From Oscillospiraceae bacterium (GTDB taxonomy: Bacteria; Bacillota; Clostridia; UBA1381), in contig JAFLUC010000009.1 of assembly GCA_022509005.1 (NCBI GenBank), positions 1 through 45,842 on the forward strand: 45,842 nucleotides of DNA. The letters run 5' to 3'. Of the stretch, positions 34,894-44,400 are shown in pieces (the first letter of the stretch is position 1; every line of letters begins with the position of its first letter). A program made the translations under genes and the position numbers. The notes under the pieces are model-generated. The model saw only the letters and a list, made by a program, of their open reading frames with translations. It did no database searches and was not told where the DNA came from.

Positions 34894-37485
34894 TTATTCA
34901 GCTTCGTCATAGCCATCCGGGATATAATCGGCTGCTATCTGCATACTTTCCAAATCTGCATAAGAAATCAACACATCTCGCGGTTTTGCACCGTTTGCCG
35001 GGGATATGATCCCTCTTGCCTCCATCTGATCTATGATACGTCCGGCGCGTGAATAGCCCACACTTAATCGGCGCTGCACCATTGATGTGGAAATCTTGCC
35101 AAGTTCAACGGCAAGCTTTATTGCATCATTGAGCAGTGCGTCACCGTCATCCTCCTTGTCCGGCGTTACGCCGTTTTCGCCGAGCTGTATCCGCTCGATA
35201 TGGTCTGCCAGATCCTCTCGGTAGTGCGTCTCGGGCGATGTGTCCTTGATGAAGTTTACAATCCTCGCAACCTCGCCGTCATCATCGTCAGTTACCATCG
35301 CGCCCTGCACTCGCGTTGTGGACCGCGCACCGGCCGGGAAATAGAGCATATCTCCGCGGCCTAAAAGCTTCTCGGCTCCGGCTTTGTCAAGAATTGTACG
35401 GCTGTCCACCTGCGACGATACAAAAAACGCTATTCGTGATGGAACATTTGCCTTGATAAGACCTGTGATAACGTCAACCGACGGACGCTGCGTGGCAATT
35501 ATAAGATGAATTCCCGCCGCTCTTGCAAGCTGTGCAAGACGGCATATGTAGTCCTCAACCTCTTTTGCCGCAACCATCATAAGATCGGCAAGCTCGTCTA
35601 TAATTATCACGATCTGCGGCAGTTTCTCGCCGCCTGATTTTTCCATTAGCTTATTATATACATCAAGCTTGCGTACGCCCGCATCCTTGAACTTCTCGTA
35701 GCGCTGCATCATCTCGGATACAGCCCAGTTGAGTGCGCCCGCCGCCTTTTTCGCCTCGGTAACGACCGGGATCAAAAGATGCGGAATGCCGTTATATACC
35801 CCAAGCTCAACCTGCTTGGGATCGATCATTATAAGTTTTACCTCGTTCGGGTCTGCTTTATACAAAATTGATGTAATAATTGTGTTTATACATACCGATT
35901 TACCGGAACCGGTAGCGCCGGCAATCAGCGCGTGAGGCCATTTTGCAATATCGCCTACAACCACATTGCCGCCTATATCCTTACCCAAACCTACAGTAAG
36001 CTTTGATTTTGCGTTCTTAAACTCCGGTGATTCAAGAATTTCACGGATTGTGACCGGGGTTACGTTCGTATTCGGAATCTCGACTCCGACCGTTGCCGCC
36101 TTACCCGGGACCGGAGCAATAAGCACGGTTGAAACCGCAAGGTTCAGCGCGATATCATCGGCAAGTCCCACAATTTTCGAAAGCTTTATTCCGCTCTGCG
36201 GCTGAATTTCAAATCGCGTAACAGTAGGTCCCTGTGTAACCTGAACAGGCTTCGCCTTCACTCCGAAGTTATCAAGCACCGATATAAGCTGCTGCGCTTT
36301 CTCGTACAGCTCATGGCGCTTATCGCTTGATGTCTCCCTTGGCTTGTCCAATAGACTAATAGGCGGAAATTCATACGGAACCGATTGAACCTCTGCAGCA
36401 GCAGCGCTAAGCTCATTGTTATACACCTGTTTTTCCTCAGCGGTGAGATTTTCCTCGCGCTGTTTATCAGGCTTTCCGGCTGATACATGTGCTGCTTCCT
36501 TTATATCAAATTCTTCCTCACCCTCATCCAGCGTATCATCGTGGTGCTTTTCAGCTTCCGGATCCGGAAACTGCATATTAAACAGTTCCTCCTCAGTTAC
36601 GGGATCATCAAATACAGTCGGTATTTTATCATCACCGTCTGTCATTTCTTTTGAGAAACCGTTTGCGATATCTATTGTAGCCGTGGTTTTCTTGGGGAAT
36701 CTGCCTTTTTTTCCGATTCTTTCACTAAGACTTTTCGGAAGTTCTTCGTCACTATCATCGCGTTTATGTTCAAGCTTCTTTCCCCCGCTCGCCTTAAGTC
36801 GCTCGACCTTCTCACTGTATCGCTTATCTTCTTCCTCCATACGTTCGCGCAGCTGTGTTTCACGCTCGTCATATTTAGTCTTCACCTTAACCGCTGCCTC
36901 TGTTGATATACCGCAAATACGCTTCACTCCGAAAATCAGATATGGCAGTATATTAAATCTCGTTATTATACAAGCTATTACAATAAACAATACCACAAGC
37001 AGGAACATTGCGCCAACACTACCAATTAACCCGCTGAGTTTTGACGCGCAGAATACTCCGAGAACTCCTCCTCCGTTTACATTTCTGCTGCAATATTCAA
37101 AAGCCTTTCCCGGCTCGTATTTCGCAAACAAACCGATAATCGTTCCGATATCTATAAGCTCAAGAATGCAGAGCGAAAATTTTATCCATAACTGCTTGAT
37201 CGACTTAAAATATATCAGATAAAACAGCGTTCCGAAAAACACCAGCGGCATCATATATGCCATAATCCCAAAAAGACCACCGAACAATCCCTGCATAGTT
37301 TCTGCAAGAGCTGACTTTGTATCAATATACATAAACAGCGACGAAAACAAGGACAACATCGCCCATATGACCCCGTGTATAAAAAGCGGGCTTTTAACGA
37401 TACTCTCCTCCTTGCTTGGCGTTGTAGTTTTCGTATTTGTTTTACGTTTTTCCGGTTTCCTGCCGGTTCTCTTTTTTGTTGCCAT
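34894..37485 (-). CDS. ftsK: FtsK/SpoIIIE-type DNA translocase
   Basis: The protein has 863 residues. A basic N-terminus is followed by four or five membrane helices (about 30-190) and a charged linker (about 200-370). The RecA-like motor has Walker A GATGSGKS (about 523-530), Walker B VIIIDELADLM and IIATQRPSVDVITG. The C-terminal winged-helix gamma domain (about 795-855; STSMVQRRLSVGYSRAGRIID) recognises polar guide sequences. It pumps chromosomal DNA through the division or sporulation septum; whether it is the FtsK or SpoIIIE version cannot be told. Two ATGs in a row begin the frame; the second is better spaced from GAGG (7 nt). It heads the operon with ygiQ and folD. Confidence 0.96.
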   Translation of the reverse strand: MATKKRTGRKPEKRKTNTKTTTPSKEESIVKSPLFIHGVIWAMLSLFSSLFMYIDTKSALAETMQGLFGGLFGIMAYMMPLVFFGTLFYLIYFKSIKQLWIKFSLCILELIDIGTIIGLFAKYEPGKAFEYCSRNVNGGGVLGVFCASKLSGLIGSVGAMFLLVVLFIVIACIITRFNILPYLIFGVKRICGISTEAAVKVKTKYDERETQLRERMEEEDKRYSEKVERLKASGGKKLEHKRDDSDEELPKSLSERIGKKGRFPKKTTATIDIANGFSKEMTDGDDKIPTVFDDPVTEEELFNMQFPDPEAEKHHDDTLDEGEEEFDIKEAAHVSAGKPDKQREENLTAEEKQVYNNELSAAAAEVQSVPYEFPPISLLDKPRETSSDKRHELYEKAQQLISVLDNFGVKAKPVQVTQGPTVTRFEIQPQSGIKLSKIVGLADDIALNLAVSTVLIAPVPGKAATVGVEIPNTNVTPVTIREILESPEFKNAKSKLTVGLGKDIGGNVVVGDIAKWPHALIAGATGSGKSVCINTIITSILYKADPNEVKLIMIDPKQVELGVYNGIPHLLIPVVTEAKKAAGALNWAVSEMMQRYEKFKDAGVRKLDVYNKLMEKSGGEKLPQIVIIIDELADLMMVAAKEVEDYICRLAQLARAAGIHLIIATQRPSVDVITGLIKANVPSRIAFFVSSQVDSRTILDKAGAEKLLGRGDMLYFPAGARSTTRVQGAMVTDDDDGEVARIVNFIKDTSPETHYREDLADHIERIQLGENGVTPDKEDDGDALLNDAIKLAVELGKISTSMVQRRLSVGYSRAGRIIDQMEARGIISPANGAKPRDVLISYADLESMQIAADYIPDGYDEAE

Positions 37486-37527
37486 CATTATACCTCAAAT
37501 TCTTTGTTGGAAATAGTTATATATGTT

Positions 37528-37556
37528 ATTGTATCACAATTTCCCAAAAAAGTCTA
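37528..37556 (-). promoter_or_regulatory. Promoter of the ftsK-ygiQ-folD operon
   Basis: On the minus strand TAGACT (37551-37556) and TACAAT (37528-37533) have a 17-bp spacer. It is about 40 nt upstream of the start codon. Confidence 0.6.
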
Positions 37557-37588
37557 TACTTATTTTTACGCGGATTAATTTTATGTGT

Positions 37589-37617
37589 AACACCATTAAA
37601 TTATATGACATAATATA
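37589..37617 (+). promoter_or_regulatory. Possible sporulation (sigma-K-like) promoter of the 33-codon gene
   Basis: AACA at 37589-37592, a 16-bp spacer and CATAATATA at 37609-37617 match the Bacillus sigma-K consensus (AC, 16 bp, CATAnnnTA). No good sigma-A promoter is seen here. The consensus is short and AT-rich, so a chance match is possible. Confidence 0.4.
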
Positions 37618-37659
37618 CTTCAAAGGCATAGACCTTACGAAAAAGAAAGGAGAATTGTT

Positions 37660-37761
37660 ATGTGTAATGACAACTGCAATCAGCAGGTAAGCCCCGGAAC
37701 AAATTTCCGTGAGGCTGTTTGCATACATACAGATAAAGTATTTGACAGTTGCAGAGAATAA
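37660..37761 (+). pseudogene. Truncated 5' end of a conserved, cysteine-containing Clostridia gene
   Basis: A 33-codon frame has a very good ribosome site, AAAGGAG (37646-37652), 7 nt before its ATG. It starts MCNDNCNQQ and contains FREAVCIHTDKVFDSCRE, then TAA. From memory this matches the N-terminal signature of a family of roughly 200-300-residue proteins common in Clostridia, which normally continues KDCLEDLRVY and is thought to be spore-coat-related. Here it stops right after SCRE and nothing downstream resembles the missing part. It is most likely a gene cut by insertion of the neighbouring element, or a decayed copy. A functional small protein cannot be excluded. The possible sigma-K-like promoter upstream fits a sporulation gene. 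Confidence 0.6.
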
Positions 37762-37857
37762 CATTAACCATTATTGATACTTTGCTCATGTTTTATAATT
37801 CTGTCCTGCTTTACGCTATGCAGAAATGGCGGCCATGATTTGACAGAGATTTTATTA

Positions 37858-38289
37858 TCAACGCATTTTTTGAAATATATGTGTAACCGCTATGGCTCGG
37901 GAAATTTCCGGTTCAAGCTCTTTAAATTCATCATCTGTAACCGTTTCACCGATAGACAGTAAGTATGTGCATATATCATACATTTTGTTATTCAATGCCG
38001 CCATAACCAAGCTTATCTCGCCTTTATAGGATTTATAGCGCCTATTTAATTGAGCTGTTTTTCTACTGTCAAAATATGCAGTGATTTTATCGTAATCGCC
38101 ACTGCATGCAGCAATATATAAATCTTCAATGGTCGAATTTATCGCGTTAATATAAGAATTCGCTTTTTGCAAAGTATCAAAGACTTTATTTAATTTTAAA
38201 ATTTTCCAACCCTCATTTGTTTTAATTATTTTATATCCGTTGTATTCATGCTCGGTAATTTCTATTGCGTTTTCATATGTATAACTCAT
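37858..38289 (-). CDS. Small protein with ankyrin-like repeats
   Basis: The protein has 143 residues. The N-terminal 45 residues form a small alpha/beta region (EHEYNGYKIIKTNEGWKIL). From about 54, ankyrin-like helices follow: IEDLYIAACSGDYDKITAYF, then GEISLVMAALNNKMYDICTYLLSIGETV. Ankyrin repeats usually bind other proteins. It has its own promoter and a GGAGG site before ATG 38289. The base composition is more AT-rich than the housekeeping genes to the left. It lies between the truncated gene and the phage-type polyvalent protein and may be cargo of that element. The function is unknown. Confidence 0.65.
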   Translation of the reverse strand: MSYTYENAIEITEHEYNGYKIIKTNEGWKILKLNKVFDTLQKANSYINAINSTIEDLYIAACSGDYDKITAYFDSRKTAQLNRRYKSYKGEISLVMAALNNKMYDICTYLLSIGETVTDDEFKELEPEISRAIAVTHIFQKMR

Positions 38290-38342
38290 TAGTATAACAT
38301 CCTCCCATTCTCGTGAGTGACTGATTTTCTTATATTTTTGAC

Positions 38343-38371
38343 ATTATACCACATTCAAACAGATTTGTCTA
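38343..38371 (-). promoter_or_regulatory. Promoter of the ankyrin-like gene
   Basis: On the minus strand TAGACA (38366-38371) and TATAAT (38343-38348) have a 17-bp spacer. Confidence 0.75.
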
Positions 38372-38390
38372 TATATAAGAGTAAAAGCAA

Positions 38391-38425
38391 AAGCGGAAGG
38401 GTAATAAGATATAATCCCTCCGCTT
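38391..38425 (-). terminator. Terminator after the polyvalent protein gene
   Basis: On the minus strand AAGCGGAGGG pairs with CCCTTCCGCTT (one bulged base) across a 14-nt loop and is followed by TTGCTTTTAC. It lies 26 nt after the stop codon. Confidence 0.7.
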
Positions 38426-38451
38426 TATATCACAATTGTCTTTAAACAGGT

Positions 38452-41400
38452 TTATTTATTCACCTTCGTAAACCACGGCTTAAAATGTTCGACTGCAGCC
38501 CCTTTAGCAGCCGCCTTAGCACTATCTTCGTTGGCATACTTTTTGTTCTGCTTCGTCTTTATTTCTCCGCTTACGCGCTTCTCGGTCTGCTCATCATAGT
38601 ACTTCTTGTACTCAAGATACTGCTTGAACGTCAGCTTTCCTTTATACTTTTGAGCCTTCTTGCTGCCAGGATTCAACGTTGTTGTGACAACAAAATTCTC
38701 GCTCCAGTCATCAAGCAGCTCAAAGATGTTATCCTTTCTGGCGATATCAGTGAAGTTCCTATAAAGTCCCATAGCAAAGTTCTTATAATTCTTCACCGGT
38801 ATCCCGTAAATCTTCGCAAGAGATTCAGCTGCTTTATCAACACTCTTCGCAATTGTCCACGGATTTTTGTCATCTTTTGAGAATGCCGCGACTACACCCA
38901 AAACCTTGTCCTTAAGACCGTTGAACATATCCAATTCCGGGTTTACCATATCATACGATACAGCGTCTCTGGCTAATCCCATTTCGCTAAATGCCTGCAT
39001 AACAAAAGGTGTAATCGTGCCGCCAAGCCACGTGTTGCCAACTAACGCGAGAATTTCATCTTGTGCAAACTGCGCGCCAAAGCTTCCCCATGTCACCTCA
39101 TATTCGCCATCGTCGTTTTTATTTCCGTAGGCCTCCTTGAACTTCCCTTTTATGATGGTCCACAGCATATTACATAAGTTCAGTATGGTTGATGAGACTA
39201 ATATTGAGACGCAAGTTCTCAGGAACTTGTGCCGGGCATCTTTTAATGCCTGTTTGTTTTCTTCGGTTTTTGATCTTCTGTAGTCCTCAGCACGTGCCCT
39301 GTACTCGCCGAACGAGTCATACACGAGATTGAAGTTCTGCAGCGGCTGTGTTGCAAACATAGTAAAAGCTTTAATTGCAGCATTGCTGCTCGCCCGTCGC
39401 ATAATATGCGGCCGCTGCATGGTAGTGTAGTTCGGTTGAGTTTCTTCGATTACCTTGGTATACGTCTCTGCTACCTTTTTATTATACGCGTCAGTGCCTT
39501 TTTCAAGTTTTGGATTATGTTTCCTTACGTAGAATTCAGAAGCCTTCCAAAGTTTTGTGGTGGTTCCGATATCTATTCTTTGTATTCCGTCCGTTACCCA
39601 TGGTATCTTAACCTTCTCTATCCAGTCTGCGGATGCGCAATCCACATAGTCACCCAACTCTGATGCTCTGAATCCTTTTGAGCGATACCACAACAACGGA
39701 GTATACTCCTTAATAGTCTCCATATCCGTATCTGAAACACCCTCGCCGAACGCTTTTACCAACGGTCCCCATCCGATAACCGAAGCAGCGGTAGGATATG
39801 ATGCCGCCTGCTTGAGCATGACACTGACATTTCCGGTTAATGTTGCCTGTGCATATCTGCCGAGAAAACCTATACCTGAACCGCCTTGGGGACTTCTGCC
39901 GTTAAGGTCGTCCATAAGCCGACTGATATATGTCTCCGCTCCATCGCCCCATTTCCTCGTGAGTTCGTTTGTGAAACTGGTGCCATATTCACGCGCCGTA
40001 AAATTGTATACCTTATTGAAATTCCTTAAAGGTATCGCAAGCCCGTTATAGTCTCCGACATTTTTCATATGCCGGTCTAAAACCGTGATAACGTCTTCAA
40101 GATAGATCGGCGCACCATTCTGAATTCGCTCATGAAGCATTCCCATAGTTTCAAGTGAAGTGGCATCTGTATTACTTCCGTCCTCTGGCTTCTTCAAAAA
40201 TCGCCTATCGGTATTTATCGGGAAGTAATCCTCTACCGTTGCGAGCTCATAACCCTTCAGAACAAGTGAGGCTTCGTTGACAGCCTTCTTGGAATCCGCG
40301 TTAAAGAAAGAATATGCCCTGTCTGCAAATAATCTCTCAAAGTCCGTCATGCCGCTTGTAATCTCCTTTACCTGAGAAGGTGTTAGCTTTATTATTGTGC
40401 TGTTTCTCTTATGCTCCTTTCCACCCTTGCCCTTTTGAGTCTCTTTTATTATTTTGCCGTCTTCATCTACAGCGTCTCCGACATTATATGCCCGCGAATA
40501 CTTGCCTTTGTTAAGTAGATCAATATCCGGAATAACAATGCCGCCGTGCTGAATATGTCTCAAATTATCGTAATTCTTTGAGTGCAGATACAGTGAAACT
40601 CTCATAGCAGGAGTGATAACGACCTTTCTGTTCTCGGGGTCGTACTTACTTATGTTGATCAGTTCCGCGTCTTTGCCGGTAAATTTCTTCAAGGCTTTCT
40701 TGTTCTCGATGAGCTTGTCAAACTTACGGCTCGCGTGCATTTGGAACATAAGACTTTTATGAGCACCCTCGTTTATGTCGTTGAATAGCCCTTCGATAAC
40801 GCTGTCTTTTGCATACCCGGAAATACGCCGTGCAAATCTTATAGGTGAAAGCTGCGTTGTTACATATTTACCCAATGGCTTATCCATTGCATGATATGCA
40901 CCCGGAGCGCGCCTGATTTCGTCAATACTCTTTTTTGCAACATCAATAATCTCACGTTTTTTCGCGTCATTGAGCAATTTACGGCTGTCTTTAATTTCAC
41001 TCTCGACCTGCAGAACAGTCTTGATAAGTTCCCGCACGTCAGATATATCCATGTCCTTGATGTGTTTTTTGTCCAATCTCGCTATTTTCAGTTCAAGTTC
41101 CTTATTGGGAATATAATTCGGGTCGTTTTTCTGTGCTTCAAGAATTTTATCTTTAAGCTTCTGTAAATCAAGTCTGCCCTGTACCACGGTGCCGTCAGAT
41201 CTAGTGTATCCTTTTTCTCTTAAACCTAAAGACTTTGTGTCGATTTCCGCGATAATATCTGGTATCATTGCCCTTTCAGCTTCAGACATTTTCATGCTCT
41301 GAATCCGCTTTGCAATTTTGAGCAGCCGTTTTCTTTCATCGCTTTCCGAACGTTGCTTCCTCGCACGCTCTTTCTGCTCCCTTGCTTTTTCTCGAAGATT

Positions 41401-44400
41401 ATCTTTCAGTTTCTGAAGAGAATCCCGTTCGTGCTCCTTCGCTTTCTCTCTTGCCTTTTCAATTGCTACACGTTCTCTCGCTCTAGCCTTTTCTCTTTCG
41501 GTCTGCCGCACATTCTGCATCTTGAGTTGAACCTCACCGCTCTGGTATGTTGTGGGATCGTTCCTTACAGGAGTTGAGCCACTTAACATATCATCCTCAA
41601 GCTGCATAGCCTTATCAATAATATCAGAAGCAATTTCATCAATTACTGCTTGCTTTTCATCTGCTGTAAGCTCAATTTCTCTCGGCTTGATGTTATCGAG
41701 AACATCGACGATCTTTTCTAACTGATCTGCTTGTGTCATTTCAAGTGTTTCGTCAAAGAACTGCGGATATTGTTCCATAAGCTCTCTGTAATAACTATCA
41801 ACAGGAATACCGTCGTTTGATATAGTAAGTTTTCCGAAATTCGCCTTTTTCCAATCGTTCCAGTCAGGGATATCTGATTTTGTCTGCTCGCTTACACTTA
41901 TTTTAGTGCCCTTAATTTCCTTGCGCAGCATATCATATGTTTCCTTTGAAGTTTCATCAACGGTGCGCATCTTATCGGCAACTTGTTCAGCCGTTTCTCT
42001 TGCAATCGATTCAAGCTCTGCATACGCTTCATTGATATCGCCTTTGCCGTAATATGTATCATAAAGTCTTTTTCTGACATTTTCAATGCCTTCTGAAACA
42101 GTTGCTTTTGTAATACGATTCCTTACTCCGTAAGTATTGATTATATCACTTGCGAGAGATGAAGCCGATACTCTGCCGGTAGACTGGAGCTTAGGATTCA
42201 TATCAACAGAAAAGCTACTCTTAGCGCTATCGTTATTTCTTATTTCGCTCTTGACACCCTCACCCCACTGTGATATACTATTATTAACGGAGTAATTGAA
42301 CCCCATATCAGATGTTTTTATCTGGTTGGGAACTCTGTTATTTAAAACAGAGGCGTTGGACGGGCTATCACCTCCGGAAACAGAGGTCATCCCGTTGGTA
42401 AACCTCTGTTTTTTATTATCGGAGAATTTAAAAATTGAACCATCCGGCATAAGAATTCTGTGCGTTTTATATCTGTTTCCGTCTGTTCGTTTTACCACCA
42501 CCCCTTGAATACCTCTTTCACCGTTAATTTCAACAGGAGCAGCAAATGTATATGTATCGTACTGTCTGCCTTTATGATTTGCTCTTTCGGTAATTTCAAC
42601 CCCGTATTTGAGTACTTCCGGGACTGTGAGTAACGCGGCTCTTTCAGATGGAGAACCCAAATACGCCAAAGCTTTGCTTATTTGTTTTTTTCCAATCCGA
42701 ATATCACCGAAGTTCTCACGGTGAATAGCATAACTTTTGCTGTCCACACCAACATTTTCAGAAAGTCTGCCAAATTTATAAAGTGCAAGCCGCCTTGTAT
42801 CTTCTTTGCTCAGTTGTGGGTCAACAGTTTCAGAAGCAACAGAATCAAGCTCATTTAATTCATCGAGACTATTTCTTATCTGTTCTCTGATAGATTTCGT
42901 TTCTGAGCCGCTTGGACTTTTTGAATAACTTACATCACTATCGGCAAATACAACATCCCCATTCTGTCGCATGCTTTCAGGGAATGTGTTTCTCCGCTCA
43001 TCAAGGGTCATATTGATTCGGCTCCCTGTGTCACGTGCCTCAATCTCACCGGCGGTATTACGATACAGTTTTCGCGCTTGCGCTTCTGTAATATTCCCTC
43101 TCTTGTAATATTCCGGGCTCGCTCCGCCTGAAAACCCTTCATTACTCTGAATAACATGCTGTAGCTCATGCAAAAGCGTTTCTTTATTTTTATTGGGTGT
43201 ATCCATCGAATTCAAGACAACCTCTCCGGTGTTCGGATTGTAGGAACCGTGCGTACCATTACCCATTTTCTCGAAGCTGAGTGGAATATCTTTAAGATAC
43301 GGATATGCTTCAAATAATTTATCGTGTTTCAGGTAGTCGCCAACCTTTGACGGCTTAACCACGTCCTTTGTGACATTATTCAGTGCTTGTAACTCCTGCA
43401 TTTCCGTGCCGGTTATAGTTCCGTCAATGAATTTGTTTTGGAGTTCCCTAAAGCGAAGTATATCAGGATTTTCGGTTAATCCAGCCCTGCTAAACTCCGC
43501 CCCGCTATCATCAATTTCAAATCGGCTTTGTCCGTCAAGACCGCTGCCCCAGCCTGTCTCTCTCCATATAGTTTCGGGAGTTTCTCCATTTCGCTCCATT
43601 TGCTGAGCGCGACTTAACGCTTTGGTATCGGCTGTAGCTGCATTCTCACCGGCAAAGGAATATCGTGAATTCCCGTTATTTTCTTTGCCAATAATCGACT
43701 GCTGTTGCTCCACTGTAGCCTTAGCCATATCATTAAACGCTGCTTGTGCATTATGCAGATCTCTGACCGCCTGAGGAACTCTCTTAAACGAAGAACGCAG
43801 CTTGTTAAGGATATTCCTTATGGCGTCAACAAAACGTCTTAAAATGCTTCTGCGTGCCTGTGTATTATCTATGGAGTCTATAAACTCTCTGGCGCTATCT
43901 GTATCATTAAGAAATTCTCTTGTATAATCCGCCGCAATTTCCTCAACTGCATCGTTATAATCAAGCTGCATACCGCGTCTTTCATACGAAGCGATTTTCT
44001 CATCTATAAGCGACTGTACATCAGTATTATTCTTATTTGCAAGAGCTTGAAGAACATAATTACTGTAAAGCCTGAATTCTTCTCTTGCCTGTGTTGCCAT
44101 ATGGTGTGTAATCTCATGCGACATTACGACCATCGGCTTGTCCGAAGCATCAAGCGATATGTATATTACACCATTATAATACACGCCGTTCGCTGTCGTT
44201 GTATCGGGTATTCTTTCGCCCGTTTCGGGATTAACAGCAATATTTTCAACAATCTTAATCGGAACACCAAGTTTTTTACCTATGATATCAAGCGTGGTTT
44301 TTTCCTCGTTCGATAAAGCATCGGTATATTCATCAACCAACAAACCCGGAATTTTATCCTCAGCGCGGACCTCATCAAACTGTATCTGCTCCGTTTCCGA

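Noticed and set aside
34441..35052. Open frame of 203 codons on the plus strand
   Set aside because: It crosses the ygiQ/ftsK junction in antisense and shows no gene signals.
36416..37222. Open frame of 268 codons on the plus strand, Ser-rich
   Set aside because: It is antisense to the membrane and linker region of ftsK, has no ribosome site, and its composition is that of a reversed charged linker.
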